Origin: an uncultured Alteromonadaceae bacterium
GTDB lineage: Bacteria > Pseudomonadota > Gammaproteobacteria > Enterobacterales > Alteromonadaceae
Length of the DNA: 64,000 nt
Reading direction: 5' to 3'
NCBI GenBank assembly: GCA_947494925.1
Contig: CANLWS010000005.1
Span: forward strand, 310,001 to 374,000
A program made the translations under genes and the position numbers. Position 1 is the first letter of the stretch. Each line of letters starts with the position of its first letter. The notes under the pieces are model-generated. The model was not told where the DNA came from. It saw nothing but the letters and a program-made list of their open reading frames with translations, and searched no databases. This document shows, piece by piece, positions 9,095 through 18,382 of this stretch.

Positions 9095-10276
9095 CTAAAT
9101 CGCTATTTTTTCACTGAAGAAGCGGTTGAAATCCAGACCAAACTCACTGGCCATGACGGCCTTTTCAATTTCATACTGACTATTGCTTATATCCACTGTT
9201 TTTGGTGCCATATAGTGGCCGCCGCGAATCGAGTAGAATATTTTTACGATTGGTTTAAGCGGTTGATCATCCCGCTGTTCAACCACCATGGCAACCTGCT
9301 CATTGTTAAGTTTGACCAGACTACCCACCGGATATATACCCACACATTTTATAAACTGTTGCACTAATTCACGATCGTATTTTTCCGGCGAGTCCTGCAA
9401 CAATATTTTCAGTGCTTTTTGCGATGGCATGCCCGCCTTATAACAACGGTCCGCTGTAATGGCATCATAAGTATCAACAATCGAAATCATTCTTCCGAAG
9501 AAGCTGATTTCATCACCCCGAGCACCATCCGGGTATCCATAACCATCTAAACGCTCGTGATGCTCACCCACAGTTCGGATGATGCGCTCAGGTATTTCCA
9601 TTTGATTCAGAGTGCGGATGCCATAATAAACATGATCACGCATGACAACCATTTCCTGATCCGTCAGGCGACCAGGTTTGTGTAATATTTCATCGGGAAT
9701 TTTTATCTTGCCAATGTCATGTAAAAAACCGGAAAGCGCGAGTTCCAGCACTTCGTCTTCATCGAGATTAATAAACTTGGCGAAATTGGCCAGGATAACC
9801 GCAACATTAAGAGAGTGCTCGAGCAAGTAGCTGTCTTTCTCACGAATTTTGGTCAAACACATTAGGGCATTGGGGTTTCGATCAATAGAACCCACCAGAT
9901 GTTCGGTGAACTCTTTGGGAATGGATATATCGACAGGTAAACCACGAGCGATGGAATCAAGCAGTCGTTTCTGTATTCCCTTACCTTGATCGTGGATCTT
10001 TTTTGCTTTAGTTACTTCGTTATCAAAGGAGACCTGTTCTACAGGTTCGCGCACTTCTTCCAAGTCTTCAGACGCATCTCCCAGACCTTCAAGCGGAATG
10101 AACTCTTTACTGGGATCAATGGCAACCACCTTGATCCCCTGCTTCTTCATTCGGTCAACCACAGCAGAAGAAGTGACCTTTCCCTGGTTTTTTATTTTGA
10201 CGTTGCCCGTTTGTTCAAGAATTTCCTGAACATACATCCCGGGTTTTAACTCGTCTACTGTGATGGTTTTAAACAC
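9095..10276 (-). CDS. HD-GYP domain c-di-GMP phosphodiesterase with DUF3391
   Basis: 393 residues. An N-terminal DUF3391 module (about 1-130) is followed by an HD-GYP domain (about 150-340) with FLHDIGKIKIPDEIL, GEHHERLDGYGYP and the metal-binding EHSLNVA and HDIGK residues intact, so hydrolysis of cyclic di-GMP is predicted. Soluble, no membrane segment. Monocistronic and convergent to the preceding small gene. Confidence 0.93.
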   Translation of the reverse strand: MFKTITVDELKPGMYVQEILEQTGNVKIKNQGKVTSSAVVDRMKKQGIKVVAIDPSKEFIPLEGLGDASEDLEEVREPVEQVSFDNEVTKAKKIHDQGKGIQKRLLDSIARGLPVDISIPKEFTEHLVGSIDRNPNALMCLTKIREKDSYLLEHSLNVAVILANFAKFINLDEDEVLELALSGFLHDIGKIKIPDEILHKPGRLTDQEMVVMRDHVYYGIRTLNQMEIPERIIRTVGEHHERLDGYGYPDGARGDEISFFGRMISIVDTYDAITADRCYKAGMPSQKALKILLQDSPEKYDRELVQQFIKCVGIYPVGSLVKLNNEQVAMVVEQRDDQPLKPIVKIFYSIRGGHYMAPKTVDISNSQYEIEKAVMASEFGLDFNRFFSEKIAI

Positions 10277-10414
10277 TAAAAATAAACTCTACGACTTAAT
10301 TAATTAAGCGAACATGACCGAAGTTAAACGATTCAACTTTCAAGGGCAAGTAAGGTACTTGATATTGAGCACTATTAATTTACAACTTTCGTATATATTT
10401 ATCGATTGATATCG

Positions 10415-10762
10415 CTAATACTCCAATTTGAAGAGCATTTCAGCCAAATCAGGTTGCCACTGAAATTCTTTTAATTTCACACGGTTGTTAAACACGGCCA
10501 CTCCCTCTTCCTGCAACAAACCAGTTTGCCTGGCGGCCTGTTCACTCCCTAGCGGAAAGGCAATCTGTCCACTTGATCGCAACACTCTATACCAAGGAAC
10601 ATCGAGCTTTTCAGGTACAAACCCCAGAGATTTACCCACTAACCTTGCCCGGCCTGGCAAACCCGCCAAATCTGCAATTTGACCATAGCAGGCCACTTTG
10701 CCGGCCGGGATCATGCACACTGTTTTCCATATTTTTTCATAATGTCCGGGTTGGGCAGTCAT
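10415..10762 (-). CDS. Alkyltransferase-like protein (ATL, MGMT family)
   Basis: 115 residues with the DNA-binding helix-turn-helix and minor-groove loop of O6-alkylguanine transferases (IPAGKVACYGQIADLAG, GRARLVGKSLG). The active-site PCHR is replaced by PWYRVL, so the acceptor Cys is Trp. ATL proteins bind alkylated guanine without repairing it and pass the lesion to nucleotide excision repair. Lies 9 bp downstream of the Wzz-recombinase fusion gene and may be co-transcribed with it. Confidence 0.85.
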   Translation of the reverse strand: MTAQPGHYEKIWKTVCMIPAGKVACYGQIADLAGLPGRARLVGKSLGFVPEKLDVPWYRVLRSSGQIAFPLGSEQAARQTGLLQEEGVAVFNNRVKLKEFQWQPDLAEMLFKLEY

Positions 10763-10771
10763 TTCAGAAAC

Positions 10772-12751
10772 CTAACTAAACGGAAATACGGTGTTTATCT
10801 GTTCGAGGTCAAGTACATTTCCCTGGCGGTTAACTGCACGATATTGACCTAATTCAGCAGGATTAATATTACCGGCTACTTTTTCCAAATCATTCAGCCG
10901 CGCTCCCTGAGTCACCAGAAAAGTCAAATAGGTATGGCGCAGAACGTTGAGGTTGAGTTGCTCTGGAAAGGTTAATCCGCCGTCATGAGCTGAATTAATG
11001 ATGATCTGGTTAAAGTCTTCACCGCTAAACTCTGCAGGCCAGACTTTTCCATCGCCTTGATTGGATTGCAGCAATGCCTCCAGGGTCTGGCATTGAGCTT
11101 CACTCAATGAAATGTTGCGACCATGCAACCCTGAAAGCACAATCTGCTGATTGGTTAAATCCAAATTCTCTGCATTGAGTTGCTCCAGCTCTGAAGGGCT
11201 TACGCCGGATAATATCAGCGAAATCACCAGCTTGCCCTGAGCATTAGCGACATCATATAAGCTCTTGCATTCCGCTTCGCTCAGCAGCCTTTGTGGTGTT
11301 GTCTCACTCTTTTGCGAGATCCCCAGCGGCGCAGCCTGGTGCCCAAGTTGGGCCTGTTGCTGGTGCGACAACATTGCTCCTTGTTGCTGACCGAGCATTG
11401 CTGCGGGGGGAACAACAGTATAATTGGTCATGTTTGCAGTCTGTTTTTGTCTGGTAATCAAACTATAAACCATCAGAACTAACAAGGATAAAACGATAGC
11501 TGAAACCAGTGCGGCTGCTGATTGCATCCAGTACTTAGGCCCTATAGGGAAACTCGGAACAAATGCCTGCTCCAATACACTGATTTTTGCTTCAAATGGT
11601 TTTTCGACCTCTTTTTCAATCACCTGATCTTTGAGGGATTGTGCTTGTGCTTCCAATTGTCGGACCGAATTGTCCAACCGCTTATACTCGCTGAGCTTAA
11701 GATTGAATTCTTTGGCTTGTTTGCTCAACGCATCCAATTGCTCAGTGAGGACTTTTTGATTATTCGAGGCCGTTTCCAAGGTGCGCTGTAATTCTTCAAC
11801 ATACTCTGCCTGACTTCTTTGCCTGAGCGAGTCGAGGCTTACTTCAAGGTCTGGTAACTTGCTTATTTTTGCTTTAATCAACGGATCGCGTTGCATATAC
11901 TCTGGGGTATACCGGTCTGATAAAGCTTTTAATTCAGCGTGCAATGCGGCAATGTCAGCGGTGAGTTTATTGATTTGAGGCTTATCCTTTGGATTAGGAA
12001 TAATTTCGCCTGCAACTATCGCTTGTTTAACGGTCTCCAGTGCCGCCAATGCCTGCGCCTGGCTCGAGTCAGCTTGTCCCAATGAACGATTCAATCCTTT
12101 TATCTTGCTCAGTGTTCTGTTTTCATCTCTCTCTACAGATATAATATTGTGTTCTTCGCTGAAGGCTTCCAGAACAGCTCGTTGTTCGATAATTTTTTGT
12201 TCCAATGCACTCACTTTGTCTTCTGTCAGCGCAATATCTTCAGAATTATTCTCAACAGTCTCTACGTCCAGTTTTGCTAAATACAGTCTCAGCCATGTAC
12301 TTAATATGGGTTCCAGGATTTCCACCTGTTCGCCTTTGGCCATCAAATTAATGGTTCTTGAAAAAGTTTGTGCTTCTGTGCTTAAGATCAAACTTAGTTC
12401 ACCAGGTGTTAATGTCATATAGTGTTCTTCGGCCAGAGCTTCAGACAACTCTTCTAGCACTCGGTTACTGGTTAAGCGTTGATTGTTAAGGGTGATTTGC
12501 TCTTCCGGAACTGTAGAAAGCTCCTTACCAATTTGTTGCGGATAGGTAAAATGAATAACTGCCTGGCTCTGATAAATAGCCGGCTGGCTCCAGATCCAGG
12601 CCAGAGCGGGTAGAATTAATACCAGAAAAGCCACTAACAAGACACGCCACTTGTTTTTTTGCAGTCGCTGGGCTTCCAGCTTTTCAAGATGAGCATCAGC
12701 GCTTTGCGAATAGTGTGGAGGTATTACATCAACATGTTGCTCAAATGACAT
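10772..12751 (-). CDS. Wzz/GumC-like chain-length protein fused to a degenerate tyrosine-recombinase-like domain
   Basis: 659 residues. N-terminal cytoplasmic tail, transmembrane helix (about 35-54), periplasmic Wzz/GumC region with long coiled coils (about 140-395), second transmembrane helix (about 415-440), then a Gln-rich linker and a C-terminal domain of about 180 residues. The C-terminal domain ends with LNVLRHTYLTFLVTQGARL and a later GQYRAV, the layout of phage-integrase box II and its Tyr. The first catalytic Arg appears lost (LILSGVSPSEL) and the HxxR His is Asn, so recombination is unlikely. Wzz-type proteins set polysaccharide chain length. No polysaccharide genes are adjacent. 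Confidence 0.75.
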   Translation of the reverse strand: MSFEQHVDVIPPHYSQSADAHLEKLEAQRLQKNKWRVLLVAFLVLILPALAWIWSQPAIYQSQAVIHFTYPQQIGKELSTVPEEQITLNNQRLTSNRVLEELSEALAEEHYMTLTPGELSLILSTEAQTFSRTINLMAKGEQVEILEPILSTWLRLYLAKLDVETVENNSEDIALTEDKVSALEQKIIEQRAVLEAFSEEHNIISVERDENRTLSKIKGLNRSLGQADSSQAQALAALETVKQAIVAGEIIPNPKDKPQINKLTADIAALHAELKALSDRYTPEYMQRDPLIKAKISKLPDLEVSLDSLRQRSQAEYVEELQRTLETASNNQKVLTEQLDALSKQAKEFNLKLSEYKRLDNSVRQLEAQAQSLKDQVIEKEVEKPFEAKISVLEQAFVPSFPIGPKYWMQSAAALVSAIVLSLLVLMVYSLITRQKQTANMTNYTVVPPAAMLGQQQGAMLSHQQQAQLGHQAAPLGISQKSETTPQRLLSEAECKSLYDVANAQGKLVISLILSGVSPSELEQLNAENLDLTNQQIVLSGLHGRNISLSEAQCQTLEALLQSNQGDGKVWPAEFSGEDFNQIIINSAHDGGLTFPEQLNLNVLRHTYLTFLVTQGARLNDLEKVAGNINPAELGQYRAVNRQGNVLDLEQINTVFPFS

Positions 12752-12933
12752 TCAGGTATTCCGTGGTGTGTTGTTCCAATCTCAAGTTTTCGAGTTGATG
12801 TTTATTAAAAATGACAATGCATTTAGAGTAACAGCTTGAAAAAGTCACTGCGAGTACTATTGTGACGATATACAGCCTTGATAGTTGGTCGGAAAAAGAA
12901 ATTTAAAACTATGCACAAACACGACTTAAAGCG

Positions 12934-13515
12934 ATGAGCAAACGACCACATTGTCCAATCTGCCAGTACCCCATTAAAGTCTGTATTTGCCATGCGCTCA
13001 TAGAGCATTCGCCCCCATGCAACCTCGTCATTTTGCAGCACCCTTCGGAAAGCAAGCATGCCAAGAACTCAGCTCGATTGGTCAAGCTAGGACTGCCGGA
13101 TACTGAAATAATAGTGGGCGAATCAACAAATGATTTTATCCACCTTAAACAACAGGTTCTGGTTAGCCCGCAAGACTTCCATGTTTTTTATCCTGGTGAG
13201 CAAAGCCTTCCTGTCGAAAAACATGCAAACACATTGCGGTTAACACCACCCAAAACCATGCTGTTCATTGATGCGACCTGGCGCAAGGCGTTGAAAATGT
13301 GGCACCTGAATCCATGGCTAGACTTATGTCAGCAGTGGCACTTTTCGGCGCCACCGGGGGGCCAATATCAAATCCGAAAAACCACAGTAGAGCACGGATT
13401 ATCAACGCTGGAAGCTGTCGCGTATGGCCTGGAGCTTTGTTATGATTTCGACGGGAGAAACCTCTTTTCGTTATTTTCTGCAATGCAGGCTCATCACATG
13501 GCATACCGAAACTAA
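12934..13515 (+). CDS. DTW domain protein (tRNA-uridine aminocarboxypropyltransferase family)
   Basis: 193 residues with an N-terminal zinc-binding Cys cluster (CPICQYPIKVCIC), ILQHPSESKHAKNSARL and the signature DATWRKA. The TapT/DTW family adds acp groups from SAM to tRNA uridines (acp3U47). Shorter than E. coli TapT but of normal size for the DTWD2-like branch. It is the last plus-strand gene before the long block of minus-strand accessory genes. Confidence 0.85.
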   Translation: MSKRPHCPICQYPIKVCICHALIEHSPPCNLVILQHPSESKHAKNSARLVKLGLPDTEIIVGESTNDFIHLKQQVLVSPQDFHVFYPGEQSLPVEKHANTLRLTPPKTMLFIDATWRKALKMWHLNPWLDLCQQWHFSAPPGGQYQIRKTTVEHGLSTLEAVAYGLELCYDFDGRNLFSLFSAMQAHHMAYRN

Positions 13516-13527
13516 ATGTGATTACTC

Positions 13528-13899
13528 TTACTTTACTCTCCAGGGTGGATCGACGCGATTTTCTCCAGCCCAGTAGAGCTTGATTTTATTCCCGCTAGGG
13601 TCGAACAAAATTGCTTCGCGCCACAGAAAAGACATATCGGTAGGGAGCTGAGCAAATTCAAAACCTTTTGCAATTAATTCGTCCACCAGCTTATCCAGTT
13701 GTTCATTTTCGAAATAGATAACCGTTGGGTTTGATTGCTGTTTATCCGACAAACTTAACGAAAAAGTGGCGTCTCCATCTGTGCAGTGAAAGCGCGCGTA
13801 GTGGGGCGTATCCACAATCAATTCAAAGCCCATTTTTTGATAAAAAGCGACAGCGTCCGACATATTGTAAACCGCTAGAGTAACTTGATTCAGATTCAT
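13528..13899 (-). CDS. VOC family protein (glyoxalase/bleomycin resistance fold)
   Basis: 123 residues with two beta-alpha-beta-beta-beta halves (LNQVTLAVYNMSDAVAFYQ and WREAILFDPSGNKIKLYW). Metal-dependent lyase/dioxygenase superfamily; substrate unknown. Its start overlaps the end of the next upstream gene by 4 bp, making a three-gene unit with the DUF6817 and cupin genes. Confidence 0.8.
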   Translation of the reverse strand: MNLNQVTLAVYNMSDAVAFYQKMGFELIVDTPHYARFHCTDGDATFSLSLSDKQQSNPTVIYFENEQLDKLVDELIAKGFEFAQLPTDMSFLWREAILFDPSGNKIKLYWAGENRVDPPWRVK

Positions 13900-14471
13900 G
13901 AATGATGCCCCGTTACCGGGCCTAAGAGAGTATTAATTTCAACTTTAGCGGCCTGACTCAAATAAGAGGACATACGCAAAAACAGCTTCTGAAGTGCTTC
14001 TCCGTGCTGCGCAATGAAGGTGGGGGAGTGCATGGCAATGTCTAGCTCATTAGCAACAGTCAATTCGCAAAATTGATGAGCTTGTTGTTCACTCAGAGTG
14101 AATTCATTCTTCGTAAAACGGTCTTTAAAGACAATAGGCTGATTTAGGATAATTCCGTCAAAAACATAAGTTCTGTCACAGGCACAATAAAGATAGACAA
14201 TCTGCTCCGCTTCCTCGCCAATGATAGAGCCCACCTTTTGTCGCTCATCCAGCGATAACATACTTTCCTCAAATCCATCTGTACCGTAGGCAGCATGAAA
14301 CAGACCTGCATCACAAACGTGCTGTGAAGCGTTCCAGCAAGACAGTAGCTGATAAGTGCCTTTTAGGTGCGTTTCCAGACTGCCATTCAGATGGGCAAAT
14401 TCTCCGGCGCCTAACGCTTTAAGCTGTAAAAACTTTTGCTGTATACTCTTATGATCAATATGTTTTTCCAC
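13896..14471 (-). CDS. DUF6817-like (HD-domain-like) protein
   Basis: 191 residues. The N-terminal part has HLNGSLETHLKGTYQLL, CDAGLFHAAYGTDGF and EEAEQIVYLYCACDR, an arrangement seen in DUF6817 proteins, which look like small HD-type metal-binding proteins. Helical throughout and cytoplasmic. Translationally coupled to the VOC gene downstream, with a 2-bp gap to the cupin gene upstream. Confidence 0.6.
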   Translation of the reverse strand: MEKHIDHKSIQQKFLQLKALGAGEFAHLNGSLETHLKGTYQLLSCWNASQHVCDAGLFHAAYGTDGFEESMLSLDERQKVGSIIGEEAEQIVYLYCACDRTYVFDGIILNQPIVFKDRFTKNEFTLSEQQAHQFCELTVANELDIAMHSPTFIAQHGEALQKLFLRMSSYLSQAAKVEINTLLGPVTGHHS

Positions 14472-14473
14472 TC

Positions 14474-14956
14474 TCAGACCTTTTTCCCTGCGTCTGGATG
14501 CACAATAGATTCGGTTGGCACCAGGTCCCAGCGCATATCCTTGTTGCGATAAATTCGTTGTTTTTTATCTGGGTAGTCGGCTACATCATGGTCCAGCCTC
14601 TGCCCAACCACAATACACGCCAAATCCTGGGTACCAGTATTGACCAATTTATGCGCCAGCCCGTCAGCTCGATAACCAATGAAATCACCTTCTGCGACTT
14701 TGTGTACGGAATCACCGATGTAGGCATCTGCACATCCAGACAAAATGTAAACACATTCCTCTTCGAAGTAGTGTCGATGAAATTCTGTAGATTCATCTCC
14801 AGGTCTAATGGTAACGAGGTGAAAGCCCAACCCGGTTAACCCGGTAAGATCTCCCAAAGATTTGTTTACCCGTTTTGCGTTGGCGTTAAGAAAATGTGTT
14901 TTCTCGATGCCTGGATAAGCATCGATTTCAGATTTAGTCAGAACATATTTTTCCAA
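14474..14956 (-). CDS. Cupin domain protein
   Basis: 160 residues forming a single cupin barrel (about 45-125). FHRHYFEEECVYILSG supplies the metal ligands of cupin motif 1 and DFIGYRADGLAHKLVN motif 2 (His). Could be a small dioxygenase, isomerase or sensing protein. First gene of the cupin-DUF6817-VOC group. Confidence 0.8.
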   Translation of the reverse strand: MEKYVLTKSEIDAYPGIEKTHFLNANAKRVNKSLGDLTGLTGLGFHLVTIRPGDESTEFHRHYFEEECVYILSGCADAYIGDSVHKVAEGDFIGYRADGLAHKLVNTGTQDLACIVVGQRLDHDVADYPDKKQRIYRNKDMRWDLVPTESIVHPDAGKKV

Positions 14957-14990
14957 TTCAGCTCTCCCCGGTTGATATTGTGCTTTTGAA

Positions 14991-15437
14991 TTAGGAACTG
15001 AGCTTATCCCAATGGCTTATTGTCCCAAACAGGTGAAAAGCACCAAACACCATACAAATTAGTGAACTCACCAGCCAAAATGTAAGGGAATTTTCAGCAA
15101 TAGCTGGATGATTACTTACGAAGGGCAATATCAAGCCAGCGATGCCGCGGACCAGATAGACGAATGTGATCAGACACAGCGCTATTTTCATAAGGGGTAG
15201 TTTGATAATCACCCCTGCACCAGAAAATGCATAGAGTGCAAATACAGCCAAAATTAGCGCAATAACGGTTGTCACGAAAGTGGGATACTGGCTGCCCGTT
15301 TCTGCCAACGAGGCCATCTGCTCTCCCGCACCGAAAAAACGATACCACTCAGGACCACCGAAAATAATCGCCACATGCAACAACGCAGCGAGGAAACTTA
15401 AGCTGCCGGCAATAATTAATTGCATCTGTCCATTCAT
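14991..15437 (-). CDS. Small integral membrane protein
   Basis: 148 residues from the ATG at 15437 (after GGAG), with four hydrophobic segments (about 6-26, 45-65, 78-98 and 115-137). Resembles unannotated four-helix membrane proteins of marine gammaproteobacteria. No catalytic motif. An upstream TTG would add 9 residues but has a poorer ribosome binding site. Confidence 0.65.
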   Translation of the reverse strand: MNGQMQLIIAGSLSFLAALLHVAIIFGGPEWYRFFGAGEQMASLAETGSQYPTFVTTVIALILAVFALYAFSGAGVIIKLPLMKIALCLITFVYLVRGIAGLILPFVSNHPAIAENSLTFWLVSSLICMVFGAFHLFGTISHWDKLSS

Positions 15438-15493
15438 ACTATTGACTCCGATCCTAAAGCTCAACTCAAAGCTTGTCGGGACCTAGGCGGTTA

Positions 15494-15898
15494 TCAGGTA
15501 ATTATTTTGGCATCCGGCAAATTGCTTTCTAAATATTGCCTGAACATACCAAAGCGTTCTTTTTTAAAATACAGTTCCACTGTTCGACCATTCACCTTGT
15601 TGTAGGGCAAGGCAAATACAGCATAATCTTCAGCTAAATCCACAACAACTTTCTCAATTTGATCTTTTTCAAATCGATGGTTTTTGACAAACATTCTCTC
15701 GTCATCAAAGAGCACTTTGGAAACCGGATTTTTCACAATTTTTGGTCTGCCATCGCTGAGGTGGATAATAACCAAAGGTAAGAAGCAAGCACACACCAGG
15801 TACCAATTGAATTTATCGGCCGAGACGTACAAATAGATAAAATAGGAAAGCAATGTAAACAACAGAAATAGTGTCGCTAATATTTTTTCATTTTTCAT
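15494..15898 (-). CDS. Membrane protein with PH-like cytoplasmic part, unknown
   Basis: 134 residues from the ATG at 15898 (preceded by GAGGCGTT). Two hydrophobic helices (about 8-24 and 30-48), then a soluble domain with alternating beta strands resembling bacterial PH-like domains. Function unknown. Confidence 0.65.
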   Translation of the reverse strand: MKNEKILATLFLLFTLLSYFIYLYVSADKFNWYLVCACFLPLVIIHLSDGRPKIVKNPVSKVLFDDERMFVKNHRFEKDQIEKVVVDLAEDYAVFALPYNKVNGRTVELYFKKERFGMFRQYLESNLPDAKIIT

Positions 15899-16025
15899 AA
15901 CGCCTCTTCTCCTTAAGAGCAAATCATTCAATAGACAAAGACTGTCGTTCTCCTATGACAATCTCCTTATCCTGCGTTCCAATACAATTAGCAGATACAA
16001 TTTCTAGTATCAAGGGTTAAGAAGT

Positions 16026-16337
16026 TTAGACTCCGTAGTCCCTCTCAACTTTGGATACTCTCACTTTAAAGGACGAATACCACTCCTGACGCCCGAGTTT
16101 TTGCGCATTAATATGTGAAGCATTGGCTTTCCAGCGCTTTATAGATCCCAAATCTGACCAATAAGATACGGTAATGCCTACTTCTTCCCTTGCTGACTCT
16201 ATCCCCAAAAACCCAGGTTGTTCGCCCGCCAGCTGCACCATTTCGTCTGACATGGCACCATAGCCATTGTCACCCTCAGTTCGTGTGGACGTGAAAATAA
16301 CAGCATAATAAGGTGGTTTGGGGGTGTTTGCGATCAT
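16026..16337 (-). CDS. Antibiotic biosynthesis monooxygenase family protein
   Basis: 103 residues of the dimeric alpha-beta barrel ABM type: YYAVIFTSTRTEGDNGYGAM, MVQLAGEQPGFLGIESARE and ITVSYWSDLGSIKRWKAN are typical. Start at 16337 follows GGAG. Likely a small cofactor-independent oxygenase or quinol-handling protein; substrate unknown. Confidence 0.8.
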   Translation of the reverse strand: MIANTPKPPYYAVIFTSTRTEGDNGYGAMSDEMVQLAGEQPGFLGIESAREEVGITVSYWSDLGSIKRWKANASHINAQKLGRQEWYSSFKVRVSKVERDYGV

Positions 16338-16399
16338 CAAAATAAAACTCCTGTTTACCCACATTAAAGGTAGCTCAGCTCCATTGCTCTACCAAGGCC

Positions 16400-16849
16400 T
16401 TAGAGCGACTTTTCTGACTTTAGCGCCATGTGAAGCAAAGGATAAGGGTTTCCCTGGCCATCCAAGGGTGAACGGTCCACAACGGTAAACCCCAGATGCA
16501 GGTAAAAGCCAAGTGCCTGACCATTTTGTTCATTAACATCTACTTTCCGCGCATTCTGTTGCTCAATGGCATACCTGGCCAAAGACGCACCGATCCCTTT
16601 GCCCCTGGCAGCAGGTGCAATAAACAGCATTTCAATATTGTCAGCATGTACGCCAGAGAAGCCCAGTATGTCTCCACTCTCGTTCTTGACACATTTCAGT
16701 TCCACAGCATCGAAATAATGTTCAAGTATCAGTGGTTTAAGAGTTTTAATGTCTCTCTCTGGCAAGAAATCATGGGTGGCCCTGACCGATTGCTCCCAAA
16801 CCTCAATTAACGAGGAATAATCTTTTTTATCTGCATTTTCAATTTTCAT
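16400..16849 (-). CDS. GNAT family N-acetyltransferase
   Basis: 149 residues. The acetyl-CoA-binding motif A is IAPAARGKGIGASLARYAI, followed by LHLGFTVVDRSPLDGQGNPYP as in YjaB/PhnO-like acetyltransferases. Substrate not predictable. An ATG 21 bases upstream (16870) is an alternative start. Confidence 0.85.
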   Translation of the reverse strand: MKIENADKKDYSSLIEVWEQSVRATHDFLPERDIKTLKPLILEHYFDAVELKCVKNESGDILGFSGVHADNIEMLFIAPAARGKGIGASLARYAIEQQNARKVDVNEQNGQALGFYLHLGFTVVDRSPLDGQGNPYPLLHMALKSEKSL

Positions 16850-16901
16850 CAATTCACTCTGACAAGTCATTTCCGAAATGTATCCTGTGCACTCAATTTA
16901 T

Positions 16902-17309
16902 TTAGTCCTGCGGACCTATAGCAATAAAAGGGTTGTGGGCCACTTCCCAAAGGTGACCATCAGGGTCTTTAAAGTAACCACTGTAACCTCCCCAGAACGC
17001 CCGTTGAGGCTTTTTCATTAGCACAGCCCCAGCATTTATTGCCTGAACCATCACCTCTTCGACTTCTTTTTCCGAACCCACATTGTGTGCGATGGTAAAC
17101 CCATTGAAGCCACTTCCATTGGCTTCAATTTGTGCATCTGCTGCCAATGCTTTTCTGTCATACAGTCCCAACCATGTACCATTTAAAGGAAAAAAAGCCA
17201 CATCCAGCCCCTCGCCTTCACGGGGAAAGCCAAGGCCCTTTTGATAGAAGTCGATGGCGCGCTGCATATCATCTACGCCCAAGGTAATCATACTCATTCT
17301 TGGTTTCAT
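16902..17309 (-). CDS. VOC family protein
   Basis: 135 residues: MSMITLGVDDMQRAIDFYQK in the first half, GGYSGYFKDPDGHLWEVAHN in the second. The conserved His and Glu of the VOC metal site are present. Second VOC gene of this accessory block, not closely similar to the one at 13528. Confidence 0.87.
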   Translation of the reverse strand: MKPRMSMITLGVDDMQRAIDFYQKGLGFPREGEGLDVAFFPLNGTWLGLYDRKALAADAQIEANGSGFNGFTIAHNVGSEKEVEEVMVQAINAGAVLMKKPQRAFWGGYSGYFKDPDGHLWEVAHNPFIAIGPQD

Positions 17310-17404
17310 AATGGATATAACTCCTGTTCCAGGTTTAGTGATTGGGTTAAAAGGAAAGTGCCAGACCGCTATGTGTCGTTCAGACAGGTAAGTCTGTCAG
17401 AAAT

Positions 17405-17737
17405 TCAAACACCAGGCCCACCCAGGAAAATGAGTAACGTGACTTGTACAAGAATATTAATAACCAAAACGGTAAACGCAAGACCAATGACCTTTGCCCA
17501 AGCATAATCAGTCATACTTTTCAGGAAAAGCAGTGGCACAAAAAAGTAACTGGTTTCAAACAAGTAAATAATCCATACGGGCAACGCAAGAAATGCTACC
17601 CCCATACCAGCAAAAAACATAATAATTGCGGGCACCAGCACAAACGCTATTGAAGTAAATCCGTCAACTACGCCATCCTTATCCACCAGCTTAAATAAAC
17701 ACCACACAAGAAAAGCGACTATTGCTATCTGAATCAT
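17405..17737 (-). CDS. Small membrane protein
   Basis: 110 residues, almost entirely hydrophobic, with three to four predicted helices; starts MIQIAIVAFLVWCLF. Unrecognised. Confidence 0.55.
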   Translation of the reverse strand: MIQIAIVAFLVWCLFKLVDKDGVVDGFTSIAFVLVPAIIMFFAGMGVAFLALPVWIIYLFETSYFFVPLLFLKSMTDYAWAKVIGLAFTVLVINILVQVTLLIFLGGPGV

Positions 17738-17827
17738 TCTAAGTCCTTTTATTTATCTGAGAAACAATCCGAGCTGAGCGCTCAGGTAATCCGAAAGCTG
17801 GGTATCTTACTCGCTTGAATAACTATT

Positions 17828-18382
17828 TTATAGGCTTAAGTTAGTCAGGACTTGCTGGATAAAGGGCCATTTTTTTTCGGTATAGGTATCCCGTTGATTT
17901 GGATATTGTTTCGCCAGGCGCAATTTCAAATCCTGGTATTCTCTGGCAGTCGCAGGGCTTCGCCTTAAGGCGTCTCTAAAGGCTATTCGTTCCAGCCACA
18001 ACGGACTTTCGAAAGGCACTAAATGCAAATGGTGGCTACGGACATGCTCCGACGGTTTACAAAACCAATGCATGATGTTTTCTTTATAAGGCGCATGACA
18101 GTAACTAAGCTCTTTCAATTTATTGATTGCCGGCCTGGAGGCCGCTAACGATTCAACGCCAAACATAATATCGATAACGGGTTTTGCCATTAACCCCGGC
18201 ACAGCAGTGCTGCCGACATGCTCAATGGAGCCCACCATAAAGTCACCAACTAATTTCATTAGGCGTGCTTTTTCTTCTTTAAATTCTTGTGGCCAGGAGT
18301 AGTTGTAAGTAACAATATCTATGATGAGTTTCCTTTGTCGGTTGATGAAATTAAAAGTGAAATTTCTATCAATCCACTGCAA
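17828..18382 (-). CDS. GrpB family nucleotidyltransferase-like protein
   Basis: GrpB/UPF0157 protein with YSWPQEFKEEKARL, IEHVGSTAVPGLMAKPVIDI and HHLHLVPFESPLW, the typical order; the fold is a minimal nucleotidyltransferase. The start is uncertain. The TTG at 18382 overlaps the previous gene by 14 bp and gives 184 residues, but family members usually begin near the IVTYNYSWP segment, which has no ATG/GTG/TTG nearby. The first 20 residues may not be translated. Confidence 0.8.
   Translation of the reverse strand: MQWIDRNFTFNFINRQRKLIIDIVTYNYSWPQEFKEEKARLMKLVGDFMVGSIEHVGSTAVPGLMAKPVIDIMFGVESLAASRPAINKLKELSYCHAPYKENIMHWFCKPSEHVRSHHLHLVPFESPLWLERIAFRDALRRSPATAREYQDLKLRLAKQYPNQRDTYTEKKWPFIQQVLTNLSL

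Noticed and set aside
10772-11330. The C-terminal part of the Wzz fusion as an active phage integrase gene fused by chance frame
   Set aside because: It is in the same frame with a normal linker, lacks its own start and ribosome binding site, and misses catalytic residues, so it is treated as one protein.
12823-13059. 78-codon minus-strand frame between the Wzz fusion gene and the DTW gene
   Set aside because: Overlaps the start of the DTW gene on the other strand, with no ribosome binding site or recognisable product.
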